DNA from: Flagellimonas hymeniacidonis
GTDB taxonomy: Bacteria; Bacteroidota; Bacteroidia; Flavobacteriales; Flavobacteriaceae
Assembly: GCF_008040165.1 (NCBI RefSeq)
Contig: NZ_VRUR01000002.1
Location: forward strand, 1,364,001 to 1,428,000
DNA: 64,000 nucleotides
Direction: 5' to 3'
Both the position numbers and the translations under genes were made by a program. Below, piece by piece: positions 17,820 through 26,836 of the stretch. The notes below the pieces were generated by a model. The model worked only from the letters and a program-made list of their open reading frames with translations, made no database searches and was not told the DNA's origin. Numbering within the stretch: the first letter of the stretch is position 1; each line of letters starts with the position of its first letter.

Positions 17820-18881
17820 TTAGAGAACTTTCAACATGGTCTTGCTTTTGTTCTGAGTCTCAGTCCATTCATTTTCTGGATTGGATGCAGATGTAATTCC
17901 GCCTCCTACAAAAATAGAAGCATTTCCTTCCGTTAATTCCATACATCTCAGGTTTACAAATAGATGTGCTTCTTTTCCTTCGTTTAGGTTCAACTCCCCT
18001 AAAAAACCCGTATAAAAACTTCGTGAGTAGTTTTCATTGGCAAGGATAAAGTCCTTGGCTGCATCCATAGGAATTCCACAAATGGCCGGGGTTGGATGCA
18101 ATGTTGAAATGATTTCCTCCACACTTGAATCTTCTGATAAAACTCCTTTAATCTCCGATTTTAAATGCCACAGGCCTCCCGCTTTTATCGCCTTGGCAGT
18201 TCCAATATCCAACCTTTTCAAGTTTTTTGATAAGCGCTCCTCAATATAAGAGGAGACCATTTCCTGTTCCTCAATTTCTTTGCTTCCCCAATTTGGCCGG
18301 ACGCCTTCTTCAAAAGGAAGGGTGGCTGCCAGCGACATGGTTTTTAGCTGCTTTCCTTTAATTGCCAATAATGTCTCTGGGGTAGCACCGCACCAAATGC
18401 CCACTGCAGGATGAAAAAACAAATAACAGAAGGCATTCGGGTAACTTTCAAGAAGTGATCTAAAAATGTCAGTTGCTTTTCTTGAGTGTTTTACATCAAC
18501 TTTTCGTGATAGCACAACCTTTTTCAATACTCCTTTCCCAATCTTATCTATTCCTTTTTTAACTAGATTTAAGTGAATGTCCTTTCCTAAATCTGAAGGA
18601 ACCAGTTTATCACTGGTAGGTTGACTCTCTGCTTCAAAAGAAACTGTGTTTACTTCATCTGCAGTAATTAAAACAGCATTACTATCCAGCACAAAGGGAG
18701 CAAAAACGAACCCTCTTTCCCTAAAATCAATTGTGGTATGTAATTGATCATTGGATTGAAAAATTCCTTTTACATGATCTTCAGACGGTTTTCGATAAAT
18801 AGAAAAAGGAAGTCCTTTTTCAAAACAAAAATCAATCTTCTTTAGAAGTATGTAGAAATCTTTATTTTCTTGGTAAGGCAA
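17820..18881 (-). CDS. menF: Isochorismate synthase
   Basis: 353-residue chorismate-binding enzyme. The C-terminal catalytic part shows KTMSLAATLPFEEG, KEIEEQEMVSSYIEERL, LHPTPAICGIPMDAA, NYSRSFYTGFLGELN and FVGGGITSASNPENEW with the Mg-binding glutamates. It converts chorismate to isochorismate. An EntC role in siderophore synthesis would use the same reaction, but menD directly downstream points to menaquinone. The start is TTG and overlaps the thioesterase gene by 20 bases, implying coupled translation. Confidence 0.9.
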   Translation of the reverse strand: MPYQENKDFYILLKKIDFCFEKGLPFSIYRKPSEDHVKGIFQSNDQLHTTIDFRERGFVFAPFVLDSNAVLITADEVNTVSFEAESQPTSDKLVPSDLGKDIHLNLVKKGIDKIGKGVLKKVVLSRKVDVKHSRKATDIFRSLLESYPNAFCYLFFHPAVGIWCGATPETLLAIKGKQLKTMSLAATLPFEEGVRPNWGSKEIEEQEMVSSYIEERLSKNLKRLDIGTAKAIKAGGLWHLKSEIKGVLSEDSSVEEIISTLHPTPAICGIPMDAAKDFILANENYSRSFYTGFLGELNLNEGKEAHLFVNLRCMELTEGNASIFVGGGITSASNPENEWTETQNKSKTMLKVL

Positions 18882-19284
18882 TGGTAGTCAGTTTACAGTT
18901 GGAAATTAAATCTCCCTCCTCGTTGGTGATTTTTATTTCCCATAGTTGGGTGGTTCTTCCTTTATGAATTATGGTTGCGCGTGCATGTACAAACCCTTCT
19001 CGAATGCTTTTTACATGGTTTGCGGCAATCTCAATTCCTCTTACATAAAACTCCTGCCCATCTAAAAAAATGTAAGACGCTGCACTGCCCACACTCTCTG
19101 CCAAGGCAACGGATGCACCACCATGTAAGACGCCATCTGGCTGGTGAACTCTAGGGGTTACCGGCATTCTTGCAATTAAAAAATTCTCTCCCACATCAAT
19201 ATAGGTGATATCCAAGGTTTCCATTAATGTGTCCTTTCGAATTCCATTACAAACGGATAGAATTTTCTCTTTATGCTCGTTCAT
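18862..19284 (-). CDS. menI: Hotdog-fold thioesterase, probable DHNA-CoA hydrolase
   Basis: 140 residues from the ATG at 19284. A longer frame begins at 19311, but that codon lies inside the predicted -7 promoter box, so the shorter start is preferred. The PaaI/YdiI-type motif QPDGVLHGGASVALAESVGSAAS carries the glutamate used as general base. Hotdog thioesterases beside men genes hydrolyse 1,4-dihydroxy-2-naphthoyl-CoA, the step before MenA. The 20-base overlap with menF supports this assignment, but the family also includes phenylacetyl-CoA thioesterases, so the symbol rests on context. Confidence 0.72.
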   Translation of the reverse strand: MNEHKEKILSVCNGIRKDTLMETLDITYIDVGENFLIARMPVTPRVHQPDGVLHGGASVALAESVGSAASYIFLDGQEFYVRGIEIAANHVKSIREGFVHARATIIHKGRTTQLWEIKITNEEGDLISNCKLTTIALPRK

Positions 19285-19308
19285 CCTTCTATTTTTTGTA
19301 AAATTACA

Positions 19309-19316
19309 CAAAGCTA
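19309..19316 (-). promoter_or_regulatory. -7 promoter box for menI-menF-menD
   Basis: TAGCTTTG on the minus strand matches TAnnTTTG exactly and lies 24 bases before the menI ATG at 19284. No clear -33 TTTG is present. The box fixes the menI start downstream of the alternative codon at 19311. Confidence 0.45.
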
Positions 19317-19346
19317 CTGCAATTATAGTTTAAGCCGCTTCACAAT

Positions 19347-19994
19347 ATGGACATGAAAGAAAAGACGGTTACTTACTCAACCAAAAACACCTATATAACA
19401 CTAAACACCCTTACTCCAAAAACAAAAAATGTGTGGTTGGTATTTCATGGAATAGGATACCTCAGTAAGTTTTTTATCAAATATTTTGAGGCGCTGGATG
19501 CTGAAGAAAATTACATTATAGCTCCACAGGCACCTTCCAAATACTATTTGAAAAATGAATATAAATATGTTGGAGCTAGCTGGTTGACAAAGGAAAATAC
19601 GAAGACAGAAACTACCAACGTCCTTAATTATATAGATGTTGTTTTTGAATCCGAAGCACTTTCTTCCGACTTAAATCTTATTTTTTTTGGTTTTTCCCAA
19701 GGTGTATCCGTACTGACTAGATGGCTAACTCAAAGAAAGATTCAGTTTAACACTTTAATTCTTTATGCAGGTGGCATTCCCAATGAGCTCAAAAAAGAAG
19801 ATTTTGATTATTTGGATTTCACCACTTCAAGTGTGAAAATCGTTTATGGAGATCAAGATGAGTATCTAAATAGTGAGCGATTGAAGGTAGAAAAAGTTAA
19901 GATTGACATGCTTTTTCAGAGAAACGCAGAAATTATCACTTTTAGTGGTGGGCATGAAATGAAACCAGAACTCATAAACACTTTAATTAACTAA
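19347..19994 (+). CDS. Alpha/beta-hydrolase, phospholipase/carboxylesterase family
   Basis: 215 residues, cytoplasmic. VWLVFHGIGYLSKFF is the oxyanion strand, LIFFGFSQGVSVLTRW holds the nucleophile serine (GFSQG), VYGDQDEYL gives the acid aspartate and TFSGGHEM the histidine. The order matches small carboxylesterases such as YpfH/EstB. The natural substrate is unknown. It is transcribed divergently from menI and ends 47 bases before the convergent exported gene. Confidence 0.82.
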   Translation: MDMKEKTVTYSTKNTYITLNTLTPKTKNVWLVFHGIGYLSKFFIKYFEALDAEENYIIAPQAPSKYYLKNEYKYVGASWLTKENTKTETTNVLNYIDVVFESEALSSDLNLIFFGFSQGVSVLTRWLTQRKIQFNTLILYAGGIPNELKKEDFDYLDFTTSSVKIVYGDQDEYLNSERLKVEKVKIDMLFQRNAEIITFSGGHEMKPELINTLIN

Positions 19995-20041
19995 AAGATA
20001 CAAAAAGGTATTTAGCCGGTGCATCGATAATGGTTATTAAG

Positions 20042-20962
20042 TTAGTTGGTTTCTTCTTTAACTTCTTCAACAGGATAATAGGTGATTTTACGGGTGGTGT
20101 AAGTATTATCTGGAGTGATAATTTGTTTTACCCAATTCTTCTCTTTACTATTATCAAACTGGAATATGTACTCTTTAACGGCTTGGGATGTTGCTGTTTT
20201 AGTCACTACTTTGGATAACATCCCATCTGCATCATACGTGTAGAGCATTTTCTTTTCTGAAACAAACTCTTTTTTTTGGGCATTATGGATATACTGTTCG
20301 CTGGACAAGAGCTTTCCTTCACTATTAAATACTTCCTCCGTAGCTGTATTTGGCTCACCATCTATATATTCCTTGGTCAAAACTACTTTTTGGGTACCTG
20401 TACTACCTTTTCTTTCAGAAGCTCTAATGGATTTTTCCATAATACCATTTATGAAATAGCTTTTGGTAAACTCATCTTTATAGGGAACATATTCTATTTG
20501 GGTTTCATCTACCCCTTCTGCATTGGATGTAGTTATTTTTAACAACTTACCTTGCTCATCATAATCGTATTCTTGTTGTTCTAAAAATTCTTTGTCATAA
20601 GAAATAATTTTTTCTAAAACCTTTCTTTGCGGTAAGGTGTCTATGGTATAAAAGTTCGCCATAGAAGTGGCTTCATCAAGCATATTGTTCTTATAGCTTT
20701 CCATGCGCTTTTCTATGAGCTCCCCATCAACATATTTATAATAGGTAATATCTTGGTCTGTGTCATTATATTGTGTAATGGTCTTGTTTAAAAAGCCTTC
20801 TTCATTAAACTCAAAAAGCTCCTTTCCATAATCTGTAATGACCAAGCATGATTTTACGTTCCCGCGTAAATCAAAATCCTCAACCTTAAACACTTGAATC
20901 TCTTGAGACCAACCATTAAGCATTATCGAAGTAAAGAAAAATAAAAAGTAGTTTTTAACCAT
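20042..20962 (-). CDS. Exported YD/RHS-repeat-like protein of unknown function
   Basis: 306 residues with a signal peptide (about 1-19, ending NGWSQ). The rest is a series of beta-hairpin repeats such as FEFNEEGFLNKTITQYNDTD, YDYDEQGKLLKITTSN, EVFNSEGKLLSSEQY and YTYDADGMLSKVVTK, the xYDxxGxL pattern of YD/RHS repeats, here without the toxin core. It is likely a periplasmic beta-ribbon protein. A TAATTTTG box (20967-20974, minus strand) ends only four bases before the ATG, so its mRNA may be nearly leaderless. No function can be assigned. Confidence 0.6.
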   Translation of the reverse strand: MVKNYFLFFFTSIMLNGWSQEIQVFKVEDFDLRGNVKSCLVITDYGKELFEFNEEGFLNKTITQYNDTDQDITYYKYVDGELIEKRMESYKNNMLDEATSMANFYTIDTLPQRKVLEKIISYDKEFLEQQEYDYDEQGKLLKITTSNAEGVDETQIEYVPYKDEFTKSYFINGIMEKSIRASERKGSTGTQKVVLTKEYIDGEPNTATEEVFNSEGKLLSSEQYIHNAQKKEFVSEKKMLYTYDADGMLSKVVTKTATSQAVKEYIFQFDNSKEKNWVKQIITPDNTYTTRKITYYPVEEVKEETN

Positions 20963-21036
20963 AATGCAAAATTACTTCTAATTGAGGCAACTAAAAAATC
21001 TAAACTATTATGCAATCCAAAAGAAAATGTTATCTA

Positions 21037-22293
21037 TTAAAATTTGCGTTCTGGGGCAAAAGGTGCAATATCCATGCTAGTTTTTTTAACTGAAATTAAT
21101 TCAGATACCAATTTGCCTGTTGCCGGGCCCAAACTCCAACCCATCATGGCATGTCCGGTGGCAAAGGTTAAATTTTCATATTGCTTGGATCTTCCAATAT
21201 ATGGAAGTCCATCTGGAGTAACAGGTCGCAGTCCGCACTTAGCGTTGCTCTTATCCTCTTCAGAAATTTTAAGCCCTTTGTAAAAACTCTCTGCTCCTCT
21301 TGCTATTGCTTCCACTCGTTCTTTTCTAACAATATTGTTGATTCCCGAAAATTCCATTGTTCCTGCAAAACGCGTATATCCGGCCATTGGAGTCACTGCC
21401 ATTTTTGCTTCCATTAAAATAGCTGGCATTGATATGTTAGTTGATGCCTCCACATTTATTCTGTATCCTTTACCAGCTTGCATGGGTATTTTTGTCTTCA
21501 ATTTCTTTGAAAGTTGTGAGGTCCAAGACCCAGCTGCAAAAACAACCTCCTCAGTTGCATAGCTTGCTTTTTTTGTCCTTACTTCGGTAACTCTTCCACC
21601 AGTAGTTATAATATCAACAACTTCTTCGTTTTTCTTGATAACAACCCCATTGTTTTGAAGAAAATCCAGCATTCTTTCCATAAACTGCTTTGGGGTTGTA
21701 TGTCTATCGCATTCGTAATGAATGGCACCTAGTGCATTTAATTCAATATTAGGTTCCATTTTACGTAAACCATCCATATCGAGGTTGTTTACCTCTAGTC
21801 CTAAATCACCAGCCTTTTGTGCAACTTCCATTTCATGATCTCTTTCTTTCTCGGTCTTATACAACATTAATAACCCCTTTCGCTCCAAATGAAAATCGCC
21901 TAACTCTCCTGAGGATTTAATCCCTTCGAACAACTCCCTACTTAATAGATTAATATCTCGAATGATAGGCATAGCCTTTTCTACTTTTGACTTTGTAGAG
22001 GACTTTTTAAAATACCACGCCCATTTCATAAAATCCAAATCAAGTCTTGGTTTCATATAAAAGGGGCTAGATGAATTAAACATATACTTTATCCCTTTTG
22101 TAATCATTCCTGGAGAAGCCAAGGGAACGATATGGCTTGGTGTTATATATCCTGCATTGACAAAAGAAGCACCTGAATTGATATTGGATTTATCCAAAAC
22201 GGTGACTTCATGACCTTCCTTCTGTAAAAAATATGCTGTGGAAAGCCCAACGATTCCCCCTCCTACTACAATAACTTTTTTGCCTTTGCTCAT
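21037..22293 (-). CDS. FAD-dependent D-amino acid dehydrogenase, probable cis-4-hydroxy-D-proline oxidase
   Basis: 418 residues of the DadA-type DAO family. The Rossmann dinucleotide motif VIVVGGGIVGLSTAYFLQKEGHEVTVLDK is at the N-terminus, a substrate and FAD segment YECDRHTTPKQFMERM in the middle, and CGLRPVTPDGLPYIGRS...ATGHAMMGWSLGPATGKLVSEL at the end. It lies one base from the epimerase gene and next to a DapA-like gene. In hydroxyproline catabolism such an enzyme oxidises cis-4-hydroxy-D-proline to pyrroline-4-hydroxy-2-carboxylate. D-alanine or D-proline oxidation is the alternative. Confidence 0.82.
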   Translation of the reverse strand: MSKGKKVIVVGGGIVGLSTAYFLQKEGHEVTVLDKSNINSGASFVNAGYITPSHIVPLASPGMITKGIKYMFNSSSPFYMKPRLDLDFMKWAWYFKKSSTKSKVEKAMPIIRDINLLSRELFEGIKSSGELGDFHLERKGLLMLYKTEKERDHEMEVAQKAGDLGLEVNNLDMDGLRKMEPNIELNALGAIHYECDRHTTPKQFMERMLDFLQNNGVVIKKNEEVVDIITTGGRVTEVRTKKASYATEEVVFAAGSWTSQLSKKLKTKIPMQAGKGYRINVEASTNISMPAILMEAKMAVTPMAGYTRFAGTMEFSGINNIVRKERVEAIARGAESFYKGLKISEEDKSNAKCGLRPVTPDGLPYIGRSKQYENLTFATGHAMMGWSLGPATGKLVSELISVKKTSMDIAPFAPERKF

Positions 22294-22294
22294 G

Positions 22295-23305
22295 CTAAAT
22301 CACTTGAAAACCATATGCATAGGGATCATCTTCCGAGTCAATTGTAATGATATTTCTACCATATATTTTTGCCCATCCTTTTACACTAGGTACGATTGCC
22401 TTTTTATCCTGAAGCATGGTTTCTTGTTCTACTACTCCAACAAATTTAGACCCTATATAGCTTTCATGTATATATTCTTCTCCTAATTTTAGCAATCCCT
22501 TTGCATGCAGTTGTGCCATACGTGCGGAAGTTCCCGTTCCACAAGGAGAGCGATCTATGGCTTTGTCCCCATAAAAAACGGCATTTCTCCCTGAGGAACT
22601 CTGCTCAAGAGGGGTGCCAGCCCATAGTATGTGTGAAACTTGGTTAATGTTCCGGTTTTCTGGATGTATAAAAGTGTCTGTGTATTTGTTGTTGATTTTC
22701 TTTCTGATTTCTTGCGAAAACTGAATCAATTCACTGGCGGTGAAATCTTGAATTCCTGGGAAATTTTGTTGAGGATCTACAATGGCATAAAAATTCCCGC
22801 CAAACCCCACATCAAAATTCAACTTACCTAATACTGCACTGCTTATATTTAAATCTTGTGCTGCCAAATAACTTTTAACATTGGTCAATTTTACCCATTC
22901 CACTTTTTTATCTGGCTTGTGGTATTCAATTTCTACCAATCCTGCTGGGGTTTCCAACCTTACCCTTCCTTTCGTTTTGGGTTGTATTAACCCTTCTTCA
23001 AGGGCAATTGTTATTGTGCCTATGGTACCATGACCGCACATAGGTAAACAACCACTTGTTTCTATAAATAATACTGCTATATCGTTCTTATCATCATGAG
23101 GAGGGTAAAGAATACTTCCGCTCATCATATCATGACCTCTAGGTTCAAACATTAAGCCTGTTCTTACCCAATCGAAATCCTTCATAAAATGCTGACGCTT
23201 CTCCTCCATGGTATTCCCTTCCAGTTTTGGACCACCGTCCACAACAAGTCTAACGGGATTGCCACAGGTATGGGCATCAATGCACTTAAATGTATGTACG
23301 CTCAT
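22295..23305 (-). CDS. 4-Hydroxyproline 2-epimerase (proline racemase family)
   Basis: 336 residues, usual family length. Both catalytic cysteines are present: C90 in LPMCGHGTIG and C255 in DRSPCGTGTSARM, which separates epimerases from trans-3-hydroxyproline dehydratases (Thr or Ser in place of the second cysteine motif). It should interconvert trans-4-hydroxy-L-proline and cis-4-hydroxy-D-proline in the cytoplasm. It is packed between the FAD enzyme (one base) and the DapA-like gene (adjacent), so the three form one operon. Confidence 0.87.
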   Translation of the reverse strand: MSVHTFKCIDAHTCGNPVRLVVDGGPKLEGNTMEEKRQHFMKDFDWVRTGLMFEPRGHDMMSGSILYPPHDDKNDIAVLFIETSGCLPMCGHGTIGTITIALEEGLIQPKTKGRVRLETPAGLVEIEYHKPDKKVEWVKLTNVKSYLAAQDLNISSAVLGKLNFDVGFGGNFYAIVDPQQNFPGIQDFTASELIQFSQEIRKKINNKYTDTFIHPENRNINQVSHILWAGTPLEQSSSGRNAVFYGDKAIDRSPCGTGTSARMAQLHAKGLLKLGEEYIHESYIGSKFVGVVEQETMLQDKKAIVPSVKGWAKIYGRNIITIDSEDDPYAYGFQVI

Positions 23306-24214
23306 TTATAAGCTAGGAATTTGTGGTCTTGTTTTTACTCCTTCATCAATAATTGATAACACTCGTTTACGCTCTTTACCTTGCAAGGGCAATCGCGGAG
23401 CCCTTACATTCTCTGTTCCGATTCCTGTAGCGACCTCGGCCAACTTAATGTTTTGCACCAATTGTGGATTGATGTCCAATTCTAGTAAGGGCATAAACCA
23501 GCGGTAAATTTCTGTGGCTTCTGCCACTCTTCCAGCCTTTACCAATTTATATATGGCTACAGTTTCTTTTGGAAATGCGCAAACCAATCCAGCTACCCAG
23601 CCGTCGGCGCCCATCAAAAGACTTTCCATGGCCAAGGTATCTACTCCCCCTAAAACCTTTAGTCGGTCCCCAAATGTATTTCTTATCCTGGTAATATTGG
23701 TGATATCCCTAGTAGATTCTTTAACCGCCTTGATGTTGTCGTGCTTCAACAGTTGCTCAAACATATCCAGGGTAACCTCAATCTTGTAATCGACTGGATT
23801 GTTGTATACCATAATAGGTAGTGTGGTACTTTTTGCCACAGCTTCAAAATAAGCCATTGTTTCATAATCAGTAGACTTATATCGCATTGGAGGGAGCATC
23901 ATAAGTCCACTAGCTCCGTACCTTTCAGCATTTTCGGCAGCTTTAATAGCTCCTTTTGTAGATTGCTCAGCAATATTCATTACCACAGGGACTTTTCCTT
24001 GTACCAAGTCCACTGTATGCTCAATTAAAATTCGTTTTTCATCCTCATCTAAAGTGCTAGCTTCACCTAATGTTCCTCCCAATATAATACCGCTCACTCC
24101 AGCGTCAAGTTGGGCATTTATGTTCGTTGCAAACATTTCTAGGTCCAATGTATCTTCATTGGTGAACTTTGTAGTAACAGCAGGCATTACACCTTTCCAT
24201 TCAAATGACATCAT
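23306..24214 (-). CDS. DapA-family lyase, probable pyrroline-4-hydroxy-2-carboxylate deaminase
   Basis: 302-residue TIM-barrel protein. GTLGEASTLDEDEKRILIE is the family GTTGE-like loop, PIMVYNNPVDYKI carries the active-site tyrosine and IKAVKESTRDI the Schiff-base lysine. Neighbours encode hydroxyproline epimerase and D-amino acid oxidase, so the likely reaction is deamination of pyrroline-4-hydroxy-2-carboxylate to 2-oxoglutarate semialdehyde rather than lysine synthesis. It is the first gene of the operon, with a TACTTTTG box 18 bases upstream. The next enzyme, the semialdehyde dehydrogenase, is not in the window. Confidence 0.8.
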   Translation of the reverse strand: MMSFEWKGVMPAVTTKFTNEDTLDLEMFATNINAQLDAGVSGIILGGTLGEASTLDEDEKRILIEHTVDLVQGKVPVVMNIAEQSTKGAIKAAENAERYGASGLMMLPPMRYKSTDYETMAYFEAVAKSTTLPIMVYNNPVDYKIEVTLDMFEQLLKHDNIKAVKESTRDITNITRIRNTFGDRLKVLGGVDTLAMESLLMGADGWVAGLVCAFPKETVAIYKLVKAGRVAEATEIYRWFMPLLELDINPQLVQNIKLAEVATGIGTENVRAPRLPLQGKERKRVLSIIDEGVKTRPQIPSL

Positions 24215-24231
24215 AGTTAAATTGTTTTGTT

Positions 24232-24239
24232 CAAAAGTA
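24232..24239 (-). promoter_or_regulatory. -7 box of the hydroxyproline operon
   Basis: TACTTTTG on the minus strand matches TAnnTTTG and lies 17 bases before the start codon at 24214. The AraC-type regulator gene is divergent across the same 127-base gap, which would hold its binding sites. A weak inverted pair ACCTA (24295-24299) and TAGGT (24324-24328) is also here. Confidence 0.45.
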
Positions 24240-24341
24240 GTTCATCAGTTTTGGCCTATTTCACTCAAAATTATCTAAAACCGATACTATATTAACCTAT
24301 TTATAGATATTTATACATTTTTTTAGGTAATTTTGGATTGT

Positions 24342-25184
24342 ATGAAAGTATATGCTTTTAAAGTTCCGAAAAAGCCTGGTGAGAATATAATTGTACAATG
24401 TGACAAAGGGCCTACATTTTTTGATAAACTCCATCAACATGAGGAAATTCAATTAAGCCTCATCATAAATGGACATGGAAAGCTAATTGTAGGCGGTAAT
24501 GTACACTCGTTTAAAGACGGAGATTTTTTTGTTATTGGTAGTGGTCTTCCCCATTTGTTTAAAAGCACTGTAGACTATACGGATTCTTTTATGATCTCTA
24601 TTTTCTTTACAAGAGCCTCTTTTGGGGATTCCTTTTTTGAACGTAGGGAGATGGAAGGGTTAAAAAGCTTTTTTAAGTATGCGGAGTCAGGATTCAAATT
24701 GAGCCGCAATGAAAATATGATACCTCAACTCATGGAATCCATAGTCTCTGCGGATTACTTTTCGAGGTTTATTTTGTTCTTACAGCTCCTTAAAACACTG
24801 AGTGAATGCAGAAAACACAAACTTTCTAATTTTACTCAATCCAAAGAAATATCCGATGATCACGGGGAAAGGTTACGGTCCGTTTTCGATTTTGTAATGC
24901 AAAACTTTGACCAGAAAATTACCCTCGAAAAGGTTTCGGAACTAGTGCATATGACTCCCAATGCTTTCTGTCGTTTTTTTAAACAACGCACAAATAAGAC
25001 TTTTTTTAATTTCTTAATCGAGGTGAGGGTGGAACACGGAAGCCAGTTGCTATACAACAACAAAGATCTTTCTGTTTTGGAAGTTGCTCATTTATCAGGG
25101 TTCAACTCCATTTCAAACTTCAACAGAAAGTTTAGGGAAATTAAAGGCGTTAATCCATCTAGGTTCGTACAATCATTGAGTTAA
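24342..25184 (+). CDS. AraC-family transcriptional regulator, probable regulator of the hydroxyproline operon
   Basis: 280 residues from the ATG at 24342 (a TTG nine bases upstream is in frame). The N-terminal cupin-like sensor domain (about 10-100) has the HQHEEIQLSLIINGHGKLIVGGNVHSFKDGDFFVIGSGLPH pattern in pieces. The C-terminal part (about 185-280) has two helix-turn-helix units: ITLEKVSELVHMTPNAFCRFFKQ and VLEVAHLSGFNSISNFNRKFRE. It is divergent from the hydroxyproline genes, so local control is the natural inference. A TAATTTTG sequence at 24328-24335 suggests a very short leader. Confidence 0.85.
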   Translation: MKVYAFKVPKKPGENIIVQCDKGPTFFDKLHQHEEIQLSLIINGHGKLIVGGNVHSFKDGDFFVIGSGLPHLFKSTVDYTDSFMISIFFTRASFGDSFFERREMEGLKSFFKYAESGFKLSRNENMIPQLMESIVSADYFSRFILFLQLLKTLSECRKHKLSNFTQSKEISDDHGERLRSVFDFVMQNFDQKITLEKVSELVHMTPNAFCRFFKQRTNKTFFNFLIEVRVEHGSQLLYNNKDLSVLEVAHLSGFNSISNFNRKFREIKGVNPSRFVQSLS

Positions 25185-25256
25185 ATCGTTTTATTTAGAA
25201 CATTGGATAACTTTTCTTTCATTATTTTTGGCGGATTATATGCTAAACAAGTACAA

Positions 25257-26816
25257 ATGAAAAAAATACTGCTGTTGGTCGCTGGTTTGGTTTTCTCGTG
25301 CAATTCTGCTCAAAAAACCGTTGACAAACAATCTGAACCGTCTAACGTTTCTGCCGATCCGGTCGCCTATGCCGAGACCATAACCCAAGATGAATTAAAA
25401 GAGCATTTGTACATCTATGCCTCTGATGAATTTGAAGGTAGGGAAACTGGGACACCAGGACAAAAAAAGGCAGTTGAATACCTTAAATCCCAGTATGAAA
25501 CCTTGGATATTCCTGCCGCAAAAGAAGACGGAGATTATTTTCAAAAGGTTCCACTAGAAGTGGCAAAGGTTCCTGAAGGAAACATTATGATTAATGGTAA
25601 TGTCTTTGAATTGGGTGCTGATGCGCTAACCTTTACTGAAGCCGTAGGCACTTTTACAGATATTGTTTACGCAGGATACGGAGTTGAAACAGAAACCTAT
25701 TCTGATTATAAGGGATTGAATGTTAGCGGAAAATTGGTGTTGATAAAATCAGGGGAACCCGTGAATGCTAATAGCACCTATGTTGTTTCCGGGACTGAAG
25801 AAAAGTCGGTTTGGAGCAATATGTCAGAAGCTTTGGGTAAAAAATCGAACCTTGCTGTAGAAAAAGGAGCAGTTGGCGTTTTGTATTTTGATGTACAAAA
25901 TTTTGCTAGATACAAAAGCTATTTCGACTTTATGAAGACCAATAAAGCTGGCAAAATGTCACTTAGAGAAGAAGCTTCCGATAGCTTTATGGTACTGCTT
26001 AGTGAAAAATCTGCCACTGCTCTCAAAGAGGATATTCAAACAGATAACACACCCAAAACAATTACTACCGATATTGTTCTCAATGCTACTAGTGGAAATG
26101 AAGAAGTACATTCAGAAAATGTTGTGGCTATCCTAAAAGGTTCTGAAAAACCAAATGAATATGTTGTAGTATCTTCTCATTTAGATCATATTGGTGTAAC
26201 GGCAGATGGGCAAATAAATAATGGAGCGGATGATGATGGTTCTGGCAGTGTGGCTCTTTTGGAAATTGCGGAAGCTTTTAAGAAAGCAGCGGAAGCCGGG
26301 GAAGGACCTAAACGTTCTATTGTATTTTTACATGTGACTGGCGAAGAAAAAGGATTACTAGGTTCCAAGTATTACACAGATTATGAACCAGTGGTACCCT
26401 TGGCACAAACGGTAGCCAATCTCAATATTGATATGATTGGTAGAATTGACCCTAAAAGAGTTGGAGATAGAAACTATATTTATCTGATTGGATCCGACAA
26501 GTTAAGTACGGAACTCCACAATCTTTCTGAAGAAATAAATAAAAAGTATACCAATATTGAATTTGATTACAAGTACAATGATGAAAACGACCCCAATAGA
26601 TTTTATTACAGAAGTGATCACTACAACTTTGCAAAAAACAATATTCCAATCATCTTTTACTTCAACGGAACACATGCCGATTACCATAGACCTGGAGATA
26701 CTCCAGATAAGATAAATTATGATCTCTTGGAGAACAGAACAAGGCTTGTTTTCTATACTGCTTGGGAAGTGGCCAATAGAGAAAATAAAGTGATTGTGGA
26801 CAAGGCAATTGAATAA
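25257..26816 (+). CDS. M28-family metallopeptidase lipoprotein
   Basis: 519 residues from the ATG at 25257. This start gives a lipoprotein signal MKKILLLVAGLVFSCNS, whereas a longer TTG frame (25203) would bury it. A PA-like insert lies at about 110-290. The M28 zinc ligands follow: SSHLDHIGV (His), NGADDDGSG (bridging Asp), HVTGEEKGLLGS (catalytic and metal Glu), LNIDMIGRID (Asp) and NGTHADYHRPGD (His). It is probably an aminopeptidase at the cell surface or periplasmic face. A strong terminator follows 20 bases after the stop. Confidence 0.9.
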   Translation: MKKILLLVAGLVFSCNSAQKTVDKQSEPSNVSADPVAYAETITQDELKEHLYIYASDEFEGRETGTPGQKKAVEYLKSQYETLDIPAAKEDGDYFQKVPLEVAKVPEGNIMINGNVFELGADALTFTEAVGTFTDIVYAGYGVETETYSDYKGLNVSGKLVLIKSGEPVNANSTYVVSGTEEKSVWSNMSEALGKKSNLAVEKGAVGVLYFDVQNFARYKSYFDFMKTNKAGKMSLREEASDSFMVLLSEKSATALKEDIQTDNTPKTITTDIVLNATSGNEEVHSENVVAILKGSEKPNEYVVVSSHLDHIGVTADGQINNGADDDGSGSVALLEIAEAFKKAAEAGEGPKRSIVFLHVTGEEKGLLGSKYYTDYEPVVPLAQTVANLNIDMIGRIDPKRVGDRNYIYLIGSDKLSTELHNLSEEINKKYTNIEFDYKYNDENDPNRFYYRSDHYNFAKNNIPIIFYFNGTHADYHRPGDTPDKINYDLLENRTRLVFYTAWEVANRENKVIVDKAIE

Positions 26817-26836
26817 TTTACAAACTAAGATAACAA

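Noticed and set aside
24294..24329. Inverted pair ACCTA...TAGGT upstream of the AraC gene
   Set aside because: Only five bases per arm in AT-rich DNA and overlapping the promoter; not listed as an operator.
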